Below, piece by piece: positions 42,605 through 53,408 of a stretch of DNA of 64,000 bases. The notes below the pieces were generated by a model that made no database searches, was not told the origin of the DNA, and worked only from the letters and a program-made list of their open reading frames with translations. Where the stretch lies: contig OY744467.1 of NCBI GenBank assembly GCA_963556145.1, positions 5,518,001-5,582,000 on the forward strand, written 5' to 3'. Position numbers and translations under genes: made by a program. Source of the DNA: Hygrocybe punicea (lineage: Eukaryota > Basidiomycota > Agaricomycetes > Agaricales > Hygrophoraceae). Positions within the stretch are counted from its first letter, which is position 1. Each line of letters opens with the position of its first letter.

Positions 42605-45600
42605 GCAATGTCGACAACGGTTGTAAAAGATGACTTACAAAATGTCCCGATGCTTGAGCCCGATGGCCGTAACTGGGTTATTTTCAAGACGCGTCTTGAG
42701 TGGGCCCTGGCATCGAAAAATGTTGATGGACACTTGCTCGGCAAAAAGGTCAGGCCTGCGACTGGTGATGCTGGTTTGGAGCAGTGGGAGAAGGATGAAA
42801 ACCTTGCTCGACACATGCTAGGTCAACGTCTCCACGATTCGACTCTTCGAAAGATTATCCGAAAGTCCACTGTTGCCGAAATGTGGAAGCTGATCTCCAC
42901 GGAATTTGAGCAGAAGTCTGCCATTGTCCAGGCAAATCTACGCTCCAAATTCATGTCCCTTCGGTGCGCCGACAAGGGAAACCTACGTACACACCTCGAC
43001 AAGATGTCGGAGATGTGGGAAGAACTTGCGTCCGTGGGCGTTGCCATTGATGACAAAGAGTACACTTCCGTGATCATTAAATCCCTTCCCAAGGAATACG
43101 CTAGTTTCGTTTCCAGTTTGGCTGCCGCTGCACACCTCGTTGGCAAGACCCTGGATCCCGATACCATGAAAACTTACTTGCTGGAAGAATACGACAACCA
43201 GACTATTTTCAGCAAGCCAGAGAAGTCGAGGGATAAGGATGTGGCTCTTACGGCGTACCCAAGTGCAAAAACAGTCTCGAAAAACCGTTCTGGTGCTGGC
43301 GATTCAAAGCCCCACTCATCTTCGAAACTCGTGTGCTGGAACTGTGGTGGCACCGGTCACCGTCGTGACCAATGCCCAAGTCCAAAGTCGGATGATGCCC
43401 ATAAGCCCATTCCGAAAGGGAAGGACTCCCCACGTTCTGCCCCTAAAGGAAGGATGCCAGAGTCTGCAAACGCAACAGTTGACAACGAGGAAGATGGCGT
43501 GTGGAGTGCTTACCTTGATTCAGACTTATTTGACTTCGACGATGATCTCCCTGCTTTAGAAGATGTCAGCGACAGCAGCGAGAGCGAGGGGGAACTTACA
43601 GAGATTGATGATGTCTCTGAAACCTTCAGTGAAATCGACGACAGCAATACCAGCTCTTTTGTCGACATTGAACCCACTCCCGCTTCACGTCGTGTCACCA
43701 TTGAAGAAGTCCCCGATGACGAGGCACCTCCCCTCCATCCTGATTCAGGCGTCGAAGCCTTTACACCCCTCGACATTGCAGCACTCAGTCATTCGGATCC
43801 TGTCATGCCAAATAAAATAATTGAGTTGTTTGATTCTGGCACAACGCGACATCTTTCCCCTTACCGCGAATCTTTTTCCACCTATCAAGAGATTTCCCCG
43901 AAAGCTATTAACGCCGCTAACCAGCAAAAGTTCAAAGCTACGGGGGTAGGCGAGATGGTCATTGAGGTTCCGAATGGCATGAACAGGTCGAAAATGAGGC
44001 TTACCGAAGTCTTATATTCACCCGAGATAGGCTTTACCCTGGTCTCGATAGGCCGTATCGACGACGCTGGTTACTCTACTACCTTTGGAGGTGGCCATTG
44101 TGAAATTCACGATGGAAACGGTGATGTGGTTGGTGATTTTCCCAAGACGAAGGGACTATATCGTGTTGTTCATGAATCAGTCGATGAGCAAGCCAATTCC
44201 GCCACAGATAAGCTCACCGTAATGGAGCTGCACCGCCTCATGGGCCACATTTCACCTGCCGCAGCAAAGCGACTTGTTGAAAAGGGTTTTGTCACTGGAG
44301 TGTCTTTGGACACATCTGCCTCCGAATCCACATTTTGCGAGTCCTGTGTCCATGCCAAATCAAAGCGCCAACCTGTGCCTAAGGTGCGAGAGGGTGAGCG
44401 TGCGACAGAGTACGGTGCCGAGATCCACTCCGATGTGTGGGGACCCTCACCTGTCCAAACCCTTGGCGGTCGCCTTTATTATGTCACCTTCACAGACGAT
44501 GCCACCCGCGAGACTCATTTGTACCTGCTTCGCAAGAAATCCGAGACCTTCACTGCTTACTTGCAATATGAAGCATGGGTAAAGACTCACCACGATGCCC
44601 CCATCAAGACTCTCCGATCTGATAGAGGCGGCGAGTACCTGAGCGGAAAGTTCATCAAACATCTCGCGGATCATGGGACAACGCATAAACTGACCGTGCA
44701 TGACACCTCAGAGGAGAACGGCGTCTCTGAGCGTTTAAATGGCATCCTTGTTGAGAAAGTCCGTGCGATGCTTCATTCAAGTGGTCTCCCTAAGTCTCTG
44801 TGGGGCGAAGCTGTCAGACATGCTGTTTGGCTGAAGAATCGGACATCGACGAAGGCTTTGGACGGTAGGACTCCTTTCGAGGCCGCTACTGGTAAGAAGC
44901 CAAATCTATCGGCCTTGCACGAATGGGGTTGCCGCGCGTGGGTGCATGATGCCTCCCAGTCAAAGCTTGACTGGCGTGCACGAGAGGGCCGCTGGGTAGG
45001 TTTCGATGACGAGAGCAAGGGCCACCGTATTTATTGGCCTGAGAAACGGTCCGTTACCGTCGAACGGAGTGTCAAGTTTAATGGAGACACCCCTTTCATT
45101 TTGGTGGATGATGTGTCGCTTGAGGGGGAGAGTGGTAGCTCAGCCAAGCTCTCCACATCTACCAAGCCTGCTCTCGAAGTGCCTGATCCTGTTCTTGAGG
45201 TGCCGCCTACTGCTGAAGGGGCTGATTCGCGCCCCGCCTCCCCACAGCCCGCTACCCACGAAGCCCGTCCGAAACGTGATCGCCGTCCCACTCAGTACGT
45301 CCTCGATATCCTTGACGGCAAAGGGTCAGCCACTGGCCTTGCAAGCAGAAACGACTTACCTGTTGGCCTCCAAGCGCCTGAGTCCAACATCGCCATTGAA
45401 TTCGAGACCCTTGATGGTGAAGACGAATATGTCCTGGTCGCTATGACTGCTGATGCGGAGGCTATTGAGCCGCGAACCCTTGCTGAAGCGAAGCGAAGCC
45501 CGGACTGGCTCCATTGGGAACAAGCCATCCAGGAAGAAATTAGAACGCTCGAAAAGGCCGGCACGTGGGAAGTTGTTGAAGCCCCTCCCAATGCAAATAT

Positions 45601-47044
45601 TGTTGGCAGCAAATGGGTATTCCGTATCAAGAAGAACGCAGCCGGCGAAATCGAACGCTTCAAGGCGCGCCTTGTTGCACAGGGTTTTTCACAAGTCCCT
45701 GGGGTCGACTACTTCGATACTTTTGCGCCTGTTGCTAAGTTAGCGTCAATCCGCACCGTTTTGGCTATTGCAGCGCGTCTCGATCTCGAAATACATCAAG
45801 TAGATGTCAAGGGGGCTTACCTGAATGGGGTACTCGAAGAAAATGAGGTCATTCACATGCGGCAGTCCCCCAACATGCCATATGACCGCAGCAAAGTGCT
45901 CCGCTTGAAGAAATGCATCTACGGCTTGAAACAGAGCGGGCGCCGTTGGTACGAAAAACTTTTCGAGGTCCTGAAGACGCTATTCAGCTTAACGCGATGC
46001 GAGGTCGACCATGCCGTATTTTTTCGCCGATCCGGACGCGAAATAATTATCTTCGTTGTGCATGTGGACGATTTGACTGTGGTGACTAGTGGTAAAGTTT
46101 TAATGGACGAAGTTAAGAGAAAGTTGCGGGCAGAGCTGGAGATTACTGACCTAGGCGAAATCCATTGGCTGCTTGGCATCGAGGTGCGACGTGACCGTGA
46201 AAATCGTACGATAACGCTTTCACAAAAGTCCTACATCGAGTCCATCATCAAACGTTTCGGCCTCGAAGATGCAAAACCACTTGCCTCACCGATGGAACCC
46301 AGCGCGCGGCTATCGAACGCTCAATCCCCCGTCACCTCGCGTGAGCTTGCCGACATGCGAGACGTGCCGTATCGCGAGGCTGTTGGTTCATTGATGTATG
46401 CTGCTGTTGGCACGCATCCTGACATCGCTTTTGCTGTTGCAATCCTGTCCCGGTTCTCGCAAAACCCTGGCCGCGCACATTGGGAAGCTGTGAAGAGAGT
46501 TTTTCGTTATCTAAAAGGGACCATTGAGTTATGGCTCACCTTTGGCCGCGAGACGCGAGACGCGACTGGATCACATGACCTCGTTGGTTATGCTGACGCG
46601 GATGGAAGTATGCAAGACGACCGGCACGCAATCTCGGGCTACGCATTCCTCATCGATGGCGGAGCCGTTTCCTGGAGCTCGAAGCGTCAAGAAATTGTTG
46701 TCTTATCCACGACCGAAGCCGAATACGTCGCCATTACTCATGCAGCAAAAGAAGCCTTATGGCTGCGCACATTCATCAGTGAAACCTTCGGCTCCCTCTC
46801 GGATTCCACCATCCTTTATTCAGACAACCAGTCTGCCATCGCGCTCTCGAAAGACCACCAGTATCATGCCCGGACGAAGCACATCGACATCCGATTCCAT
46901 TTTATTCGCTGGGTCATTGAAAAGGGTTCCCTCAAGCTCATTTACTGCCCTACCGAAGACATGGTTGCTGACACACTCACGAAACCGTTACCCTCCGCTA
47001 AAGCGAAGCACTTCGCTGCTGAACTCGGCCTTCGCACGGCTTGA
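42593..47044 (+). CDS. copia Gag-Pol polyprotein
   Basis: 1483 codons, no stop. Order: Gag (residues about 1-240, UBN2-like: WVIFKTRLEWAL, EMWKLISTEFEQKS); CCHC knuckle CWNCGGTGHRRDQC (about 249-262); acidic linker; protease with catalytic DSGTTRHLSP (about 417); GAG-pre-integrase zinc motif (LHRLMGHIS ... CESCVHAK); integrase DDE (SDVWGPSP, RSDRGGEY, ENGVSERLN); RT (WVFRIKKNAAGEIERFKARL, DVKGAYLNG, VVHVDDLTV with HVDD in place of the usual YVDD); RNase H (VLSTTEAEYVA, YSDNQSAIALS, HIDIRFHFIR). All catalytic residues expected of a copia polyprotein are visible. ATG 42608 (MSTTVV) is an alternative start. Base composition is even and codons unbiased toward decay. Confidence 0.95.
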   Translation: MSPGAMSTTVVKDDLQNVPMLEPDGRNWVIFKTRLEWALASKNVDGHLLGKKVRPATGDAGLEQWEKDENLARHMLGQRLHDSTLRKIIRKSTVAEMWKLISTEFEQKSAIVQANLRSKFMSLRCADKGNLRTHLDKMSEMWEELASVGVAIDDKEYTSVIIKSLPKEYASFVSSLAAAAHLVGKTLDPDTMKTYLLEEYDNQTIFSKPEKSRDKDVALTAYPSAKTVSKNRSGAGDSKPHSSSKLVCWNCGGTGHRRDQCPSPKSDDAHKPIPKGKDSPRSAPKGRMPESANATVDNEEDGVWSAYLDSDLFDFDDDLPALEDVSDSSESEGELTEIDDVSETFSEIDDSNTSSFVDIEPTPASRRVTIEEVPDDEAPPLHPDSGVEAFTPLDIAALSHSDPVMPNKIIELFDSGTTRHLSPYRESFSTYQEISPKAINAANQQKFKATGVGEMVIEVPNGMNRSKMRLTEVLYSPEIGFTLVSIGRIDDAGYSTTFGGGHCEIHDGNGDVVGDFPKTKGLYRVVHESVDEQANSATDKLTVMELHRLMGHISPAAAKRLVEKGFVTGVSLDTSASESTFCESCVHAKSKRQPVPKVREGERATEYGAEIHSDVWGPSPVQTLGGRLYYVTFTDDATRETHLYLLRKKSETFTAYLQYEAWVKTHHDAPIKTLRSDRGGEYLSGKFIKHLADHGTTHKLTVHDTSEENGVSERLNGILVEKVRAMLHSSGLPKSLWGEAVRHAVWLKNRTSTKALDGRTPFEAATGKKPNLSALHEWGCRAWVHDASQSKLDWRAREGRWVGFDDESKGHRIYWPEKRSVTVERSVKFNGDTPFILVDDVSLEGESGSSAKLSTSTKPALEVPDPVLEVPPTAEGADSRPASPQPATHEARPKRDRRPTQYVLDILDGKGSATGLASRNDLPVGLQAPESNIAIEFETLDGEDEYVLVAMTADAEAIEPRTLAEAKRSPDWLHWEQAIQEEIRTLEKAGTWEVVEAPPNANIVGSKWVFRIKKNAAGEIERFKARLVAQGFSQVPGVDYFDTFAPVAKLASIRTVLAIAARLDLEIHQVDVKGAYLNGVLEENEVIHMRQSPNMPYDRSKVLRLKKCIYGLKQSGRRWYEKLFEVLKTLFSLTRCEVDHAVFFRRSGREIIIFVVHVDDLTVVTSGKVLMDEVKRKLRAELEITDLGEIHWLLGIEVRRDRENRTITLSQKSYIESIIKRFGLEDAKPLASPMEPSARLSNAQSPVTSRELADMRDVPYREAVGSLMYAAVGTHPDIAFAVAILSRFSQNPGRAHWEAVKRVFRYLKGTIELWLTFGRETRDATGSHDLVGYADADGSMQDDRHAISGYAFLIDGGAVSWSSKRQEIVVLSTTEAEYVAITHAAKEALWLRTFISETFGSLSDSTILYSDNQSAIALSKDHQYHARTKHIDIRFHFIRWVIEKGSLKLIYCPTEDMVADTLTKPLPSAKAKHFAAELGLRTA

Positions 47045-47051
47045 GGGGGAG

Positions 47052-47390
47052 TGTTGGAATCACAAGCTCGTGCCGAAGCCCGAAGCAAATTTGTTATGGT
47101 CATTTTCATCTAACATGGACATTTGTTATTTATTCACCACATGATTAGTTTTACATGCGTAGTGATAGAGTCATTGCGTTTCGTCGCTAGGCGACTATTT
47201 TACTATTTAGCTTACTGTAGAATACTCGCCCACCTCAGCCGTTTGACTCCCGCAAACGCTGAGGTGAGCCACATACCAGCTTTTCTTACCTTAGTTTACT
47301 TATAACTCGTGTAGTCATTTTATAGGTAAATATTATAGCCGTTTGACTCCCGCAAACGCTGAGTCATTTTATAGCTCTCGAAATCTAACA
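47052..47390 (+). repeat. 3' LTR of the copia element
   Basis: 339 bp, one base different from the 5' LTR, followed by target copy ACATT. Confidence 0.93.
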
Positions 47391-47603
47391 ACATTGGGAG
47401 CCACCCAGAAGATAATGCAGGCATTAAATAACGAGAATTTAGAATTTAGACTGGGTTTGCAGCGGGAAATAAATGTATCTATTTCTAGCTGCCTTTTCAG
47501 GTCCCATACCAGGGACGTGAGCCAAACGGCGCTGTTATGCAGGTGATTGTTCTACCAATAACTGCTGAAAGCCTTATCGTCTATACAGCTATGTCGGATG
47601 CGC

Positions 47604-48560
47604 TCAATTTACATGCTGTGAAAGCCTTGTCTCCCGCGCCATCAGGTCGTTCAGGCATCTCGCGACGACACCGACACCTTCTTCAACTTTCCCGCTGTCC
47701 TCATCAACCACTCTACTCATCAGCCGTCGGAATCTGTCAGGATGCCATCGTAGTTGGGCACTTCGGATCCTGTCCTTGCGCGACTGGTTCGTTGAGTGGA
47801 GAGGGGAGAACAGAAATAACACGATTTCAGCCGGCTTGATGCTGGCGGGACTGGCGGGTGGCGAGGCGACAGGCCAAGGGACTCCGTGGAATGTAAGGGG
47901 ATCAGACGAGCTCGCGAGGGCCGCCCAGCCTGCCTGATAATTCCGCCATGCATCAACAATAACCCGATCAGCTCTCGTTCGTTTTTGCTTTTCGCGCATT
48001 TGCTGTTCCGCGCTTGCCCTCATCCTCTCTTCTGCCAGTTTCTGCTTCTCTTGGGTTCGCTTCTGCCGTATGCGAGCCTCGATTCGCCTGATTTCGTCAT
48101 TCACCATCCTCGCCTTCTCCTTCTCTCGTTCGACCGCCATCCGTCTCGCCTGTTCTTCGTGTTTCATCCACCTCGCAGCTTCCTCCCGATAGCCATACAT
48201 CAACTCGTCCCATCCACTCTGTCGCAGCCCTTCGCCTCCCGAATCCTTTCTGCCTCTTCTCTGCATCGAGTTATCGGAGAGAAATATTTGCTGCTGCAAC
48301 ACCCAGTGTTCGGCATTCTTTCCATCCTTCTGTAGCCTTACGAACTCTTGCTCGACAACCCACGCATAGGTTTGTGCCATATGCTGCCATGGTCCTACTG
48401 CCGTGCCTTTCTCGTCGTAAGTTTGAGCGCGAGGAGTTTGGGATCGCAATGGATGGCGAGAACTGGCTGTTTCGTCTGCTGTCTTCGACCGCAGCAGTTG
48501 GTGAGACTGAGGATGAGAGTAGTGATGAATACTGGTAGTTCGGGGTCGCGGGCTATTCAT
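47604..48560 (-). CDS. NFKBIL1-like protein with J-domain-like C-terminus
   Basis: Single-exon ORF of 318 residues from ATG 48560. N-terminus basic and Ser/His-rich; residues about 115-205 are strongly charged and predicted coiled coil (EEQARRMAVEREKEKARM, RQKRTQEKQKLAEERM); then ADRVIVDAWRNYQAGWAAL, LTFHGVPWP, SPLHSTNQSRKDRIRSAQ and LRWHPDRFRRLM with EGVGVVARCLNDL at the end. The (L)RWHPD(R/K)F motif is the HPD signature of J-like domains as found in NF-kappa-B inhibitor-like protein 1, whose human homologue is tied to mRNA processing. No intron signal is needed. The 3' end faces the copia element; between them (47391-47603) would lie the old upstream region of the fucosyltransferase-like gene. 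Confidence 0.75.
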   Translation of the reverse strand: MNSPRPRTTSIHHYSHPQSHQLLRSKTADETASSRHPLRSQTPRAQTYDEKGTAVGPWQHMAQTYAWVVEQEFVRLQKDGKNAEHWVLQQQIFLSDNSMQRRGRKDSGGEGLRQSGWDELMYGYREEAARWMKHEEQARRMAVEREKEKARMVNDEIRRIEARIRQKRTQEKQKLAEERMRASAEQQMREKQKRTRADRVIVDAWRNYQAGWAALASSSDPLTFHGVPWPVASPPASPASIKPAEIVLFLFSPLHSTNQSRKDRIRSAQLRWHPDRFRRLMSRVVDEDSGKVEEGVGVVARCLNDLMARETRLSQHVN

Positions 48561-49030
48561 TGGAAATGTCTGATATCGTCACAGAATTCGAGTTCACCCA
48601 ATGGACACCAGGAGATTGTAAAGAGGACGGTGAAGGCACATCTCGCAATAAATCCAACGACTGCCAAGGCATGGAAAGGACATGTTATGCCTCATTGTAC
48701 CTCATTGTATCAGCATGATATGCGGTCTGTGCTTTGATCGCGAAAGCTGCAGCGCTTATCGTGCGCGGCTGTACGTATTTGTAGCCTCGTTGCTTGCCAT
48801 GATGTCGGGAGTGGGGATGATCATCGTATGTACCTGCACGTTCTGCGGAAACGTTGATGGTTTCCAAACGCATCTGGTGATATCTCGTACGGAAATCATT
48901 AATGGACGCCCACTGGCAGCCAGAGTTGTCTTGTTTTGCACAGAAGTGCGTTCAAGGAGTATTTCCTCGGATGGCGCATCTGGTCACTGGAAGGTACATA
49001 CTTACCGATAAGATTGTGATGATAGTGATA
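48561..49030. other. Upstream region of the NFKBIL1-like gene; nothing else called
   Basis: Short frames only. The 3' part (about 48850-48990) may hold the first exon of the inhibitor-like remnant that follows (…IINGRPLAARVVLFCTEV), not resolvable. Confidence 0.25.
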
Positions 49031-49035
49031 TCGTC

Positions 49036-49212
49036 TCCCGGTTCAGATAGACATGAAATTGACCATCAAGTCCAGTGGAATATCAACTTGAAGCAGCTTG
49101 GCAACGGAAATTACACGATCCACGGTCACGGTAGTTTTGCGTCTTGCTGGTTTCGCCGCCCAGAGCAGGCGACATTGTGTTGGGCCGTACCTCGCAGCAG
49201 TCGATATTTGTA
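49036..49212 (+). pseudogene. Beta-trefoil peptidase-inhibitor-like fragment (first)
   Basis: An exon between an AG (GGTTCAG) and a GTATGT donor reads HQVQWNINLKQLGNGNYTIH and HGSFASCWFRRPEQ. W-x-(I/V)-x-L..GNG.YTI..H/N....A.C..RP is the repeated pattern I know from ricin-B-fold, I66-type inhibitor-like proteins of basidiomycetes. Neighbouring exons could not be joined with confidence. Confidence 0.35.
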
Positions 49213-49559
49213 TGTATCTGACTTTTACCCAGTTACTGATTCTCTGAATATTACTGCAGTATCGGACACACAAGCGAACTTCTGTACTGAGGCCTATCGG
49301 TTGGCGAGAGCGATACTCCCGTACGCGTACGTCTCTACATGTTTCACAGTTCATCCTCGCCATACGACCAAGAAAATCAGTGGACCTTCACGTCTGTCGC
49401 GCAGTCTGAAGAGACAATGGCGACACAGGCAGCCTTGCAATACAAACCTTGTCTCCAAGTCTACCTCCAAACTGAGCGACGATCGGAGTGCCAGACTCAG
49501 CCAGAGTGGGCATCGCCGAGCGCTACAACATTATTATCCGGCGACCATCGATGTATGAC

Positions 49560-50070
49560 ATTGTATGACATTGGAACTCACACATTCAAGTTGGTGGTAA
49601 GCAGCTCAATAATAACGGCGGCCTTGAGATTGGAGTACACACATAACTAACCACATTTTCGAGTGGAATGTCAAGTTGAGCGGAAACAACTTTTACTTGA
49701 TCAAGAACTGATCTTAGACATTCCTACATTACCTGCCCGCCCTTCCCCGAAGTGGGAGAATTGGTTTATGAGTGGAGGGTTAAGGAATTGAAGACCAGGG
49801 GTCAATATGTGTACGTATTTCATCTATCCAGCTCGCTATGCCAACCCGCTCCATCCCATTTACATAGTATCTTCCCCGGGGACGCACTACTGTACTGGGG
49901 CTTTGAGGATGGCATGACTGGTACCCCAGTGTGTCACTTTGGGTCCAAATCGCCTACCTATGTGTATATTTCCGCAGCTCACCTTGGCCAAATCGCCACA
50001 CAACCCTGGGAACCAGTGGAGGTTTTGAGCCTCGCAACGACCTATAACACCGATCGGGTCACCACCTAGT
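49560..50070 (+). pseudogene. Beta-trefoil peptidase-inhibitor-like gene or remnant (second)
   Basis: Blocks in order: TAALRLEYTH; after an intron-like gap, FEWNVKLSGNNFYLIKN; YEWRVKELKTRGQYV with donor GTACGT; after acceptor ACATAG (49869), IFPGDALLYWGFEDGMTGTP. The order W-N-x-K-L..N.FYLI, then W.V...G.YV, then LYWGFEDG..GTP matches one trefoil repeat set of I66-type proteins. A stop after LIKN and missing N-terminal exons suggest decay, although unmodelled introns could explain this. Confidence 0.35.
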
Positions 50071-51391
50071 GAGTTCTCATGTACAAGCATCTCCGACAAT
50101 TGGTCAGCTCTGTAATTTCTTCTCTCCCACAGTGATCGTCTAGATGCCATAACCCGTGGGCGCGACGCCAGTTTTCGAAAGGTCAAGGATCGGGTTTACC
50201 GCATCAATGTCAGTCTGGAAGAGCTAAATAATGGCACTATCAGACCCCATCGTCTTGTCACGGGACATTGCTTGCACGAAATGCAGCAAAAGCACTATAG
50301 GCCGAAACGAGAGGCGTCCTGAATGTCCACGTTGGTAAGGGAATGCAATGCGGTCAAACGATGATCTTCAGGGAATACTGAACCAGGAGACGTTCTGGTT
50401 GTCATCAACGAGAAGCCATCGGCAACAATTTGCTCACGGAAGTTGAAGTCGACCCACAGACTGCGGTGGCTAGAGGAGAGTTTACGATCCGACACTTGGA
50501 CGAGCCGCCTTCGTTATTACACTGAAACCACCATGGAAACCGATTTCTTTTATCGATATGGTTTGTTGTCTTTGATGGCTGTCGGAAAACTATCAATATT
50601 TTTATCGCAATACAGATGGTGTCAAGGTTATTCGTGGGGAAGATATGCCATCTCAAAGTGACCAAATCCTTGTCAAGACGGCGAACTCCGGGTCCATTTG
50701 CTGCAACCACCAACTCGTGTTGCGCCCGCCACTTCGTTGGAGAGCGGCGACTATCGAATTCAACACGCCGAAACCCTGAACTCTGCTACCGTTCACGACG
50801 GTAATGACCGAACATCACTTCTGGCTGGCGCTGGAAAAATGACGAACACAACAAGGTTGTGGATCTTTGATCACATATCAGTGCACTAACACGAAATCAT
50901 TTGGTTGTGAAGTGGAGAATACAAATCACAAATACTATGTCATCGTGAACCTGGATGATCTTTACATTAGACCTGTCCGCGCCGACTCCGTCCAGGGATC
51001 CAGAACCCCTACCCGACATTGGATATCAGGAAAAGGTATTTGGAGCTTCATACCGGCGCAAGTACAATGTCATCGGATATATGGCAATTTACACTCACAG
51101 TTGCTTGCGACAGAATAAAGAACCAATACTAAGGAAGTTATCCAATTTATGCTTGTAACAGCTGAGGTCCATTGCCTGTGCTATTGATTATACCCCAGGG
51201 TATTATAATTACATACGAGAAGTGCTGATGTATCACATCGTCGAACGAAATAAAGCGAGGGTTATATTGTAAATAATAAATTAACAAGTCATCTCAAGTC
51301 GAGCAAAAGCCAGAGTCACTGAGGCCTTCCCCTTTGGCCGATGTCGGCTCCAGGCGGACAGAGTCTAAGCACAGGTGGAGAAATGGACTGC
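50071..51391. other. Unassigned, possibly a further inhibitor-like remnant
   Basis: VYRINVSLEELNNGTI near 50190 weakly recalls the same fold, but no gene model holds. The remainder up to the kinase gene end shows nothing. Confidence 0.25.
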
Positions 51392-52739
51392 TTAGACACG
51401 GAAACTTTGGAGATTCTCGGAAAGATTAATCTCACTAAAGTATATATGTGCTTGGGCTTCCCTCGCTGTAAGGCGCTCTCGGTGATCGTACCTGAGCAGC
51501 TTGTCTAGTAGGTCGAAGGACTCCACTGAAGCTTGTTGTTGGATCTCTGGTGTCACGAACCGAGACCATGGTTGCTTTGCATAACTAGAAAAGTAATCAA
51601 TATACAATCAAGGAGTTGCCAAAGATGCGGAACATCTCACTTTCGCAACAGAATTTCCAGATCAGTCTCGAAATGTATGCCGTATATCTTCAAATACAAA
51701 TCGAACTGCTCAGTACCCAGAATCTTCATAATCTTGAACAGCTGATCGTGGTTGTCCGAGCCTCGAAAAAAGTGTTCCTTTCGGAAGATCTGTGGAGTAA
51801 ACACAATCCTCAATATCTAATACCGGACAAAGATTTGACGATATCAGACATCCGCTCACCATCGATGCGAACATACATCCCACACTCCACATGTCGAGAC
51901 TATAGTCATATCGTTTGTACCCAACGAGCAACTCGGGTGCCTTGTAATACCGCGATCCAACTCGTATGTGGTAATCAGTGCCAGGGTGATAGAACTCGGC
52001 TAATCCCCAATCAATTAATCTAAGCTACAAAAGATCTCCGAAGTCATTTTACTGATCCTGCCGTGACCAACTGGACCATACCTTTCGCCGTGGGTGATCC
52101 ACCATGACATTCCCCGGCTTCACATCTCGATGCATCACGCCATGCGAATGTACAAAGTCCAAAGCCTTTTACGGATCAGCATCATGTCGAAGCGTGAGAC
52201 AACTAGTGAGTGAAATGACCTGCCTTCAGGAGTTGGAAAGTGTAATGTTTAATATCCGCTTCTGTCAGCCGGGGCAACAACGACTTCCATTCCACGCTCT
52301 CTACATACTCCATTATCAGGCTGTGATACCGAGCAGAGGGATCGCGGACAACATCCAAAAGTGCGACCACGTTCGGACCACCTGTCAAGTTTCTGAGAAT
52401 CTTGATCTCGCGGTTGACTTTCTTTGGCGCAACAGGCTTCAGAACCTTGAGTACGCATTGCTCATTGTTGACCATATCGATTCCTTCGAAGACCTGGTTT
52501 TCGTCGTGCAACAGTGATATCACGACCAAGTAGGCTCGAACTTACCTCCGAATACTTTCCCCCTCCCATTCGTCTAATAATCTCATAACGTTCTGAGGAG
52601 CTCCAATCGATCCGAAAACTGTCTAAGAAAGGCAATGACAGGGTGATGTTGAATTGACACCGAGAGTAAGGGATTGCTCACCATAATCATACCAGGAAGG
52701 TCCCAGAGTGGCGTTGACATTTGAATAGATGCGAGCCAT
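51392..52739 (-). CDS. Casein kinase 2 alpha subunit, divergent paralogue
   Basis: Seven exons (52739-52682, 52622-52546, 52493-52224, 52165-52082, 52024-51860, 51789-51641, 51584-51392) join in frame to 331 residues, the usual size of CK2 alpha, a nuclear/cytosolic Ser/Thr kinase acting with a beta subunit on acidic sites. Landmarks: [12 protein letters not shown] start, [12 protein letters not shown] loop (usually GRGKYSEV), VLKVLKP lysine, [33 protein letters not shown] catalytic loop, [10 protein letters not shown] (DWG as in CK2), [47 protein letters not shown] and [20 protein letters not shown]. The basic cluster before NREIK is reduced (APKKV). Introns are 52-70 bp; the third (52166-52223) only keeps frame with a GC donor (AAG|GCAGGT). 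No stop is seen, so it is probably functional, yet clearly more divergent than a typical sole CK2 alpha. Confidence 0.85.
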
Positions 52740-53408
52740 GTACTAGTGCGTGCGGTGGCTTCCGCCGTGAATGCTATTTGGTACAGGAGACTAGCAGAGG
52801 CGACCCATTTATCTAAGGTACATAAGTTTGGGTGGTTGTGAGGAAATAACACTGGCAACGAAGCGGTCTAGTAAAAGTCAAAAAAACCAAACAAGGACAA
52901 CCCTGGGTCATCTGTAATCTAAGCTCAGCAAGATCCTGTAGTATGCTCAGGCTGGAGGTACGCAGCACATATTCGGTTATCCCTTCCTTGACCATGTCTC
53001 TCGTCGATACAGGGCCCCATACATACCAAATGATGTCCTATGGCAGCAGCACCCACACTCTCACTGCAACTCCCACCCCCAGCCAGACTCAGACGCCTGG
53101 GCAACCGGTGTGTCGTAGACCAGCCTTGTGCCCTCCAGACAATTATTTCCCTGGCCCCTACCAATACAACATATGGGGATGTAAAGAATATAATAACAAA
53201 GTTCCTTCAGAAAACCTGGGTGGGTTTCAATTGTAAGCATTATAGTTCACCTATTGCGTGGCACAACTCAGCATTTGTTTCATAGAAATGCGATGATGTG
53301 ACACCAGACCTGTTCTTGAAATTGGAAGATGACTAGAGGGAAAGCAGGTTGCGGTTTGTATTACTGTAATAGGTTCAAGTACGCAGCAAGCTGATCACAA
53401 ATATAGTT
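52740..53408. promoter_or_regulatory. Divergent intergenic region of the CK2-like and next gene
   Basis: The kinase gene (-) and the gene at 53409 (+) are transcribed away from each other, so this 669-bp gap must hold both promoters. No clear TATA box or conserved element could be singled out. Short frames inside are not supported. Confidence 0.35.

Larger units (their letters stand above)
42250..47390 (+). mobile_element. Full-length Ty1/copia retrotransposon, apparently intact
   Basis: 339-bp direct LTRs (42250-42588, 47052-47390) start TGTTGGAATC and end ATCTAACA; I find a single difference (CCCACAAACG versus CCCGCAAACG), so insertion is recent. Target duplication ACATT at 42245-42249 and 47391-47395. 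A primer site GGTTATGAGCCC follows the 5' LTR, and the purine tract GAGGGGGAG (47043-47051) precedes the 3' LTR. One uninterrupted ORF lies between. Size 5141 bp, normal for copia. Confidence 0.95.
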
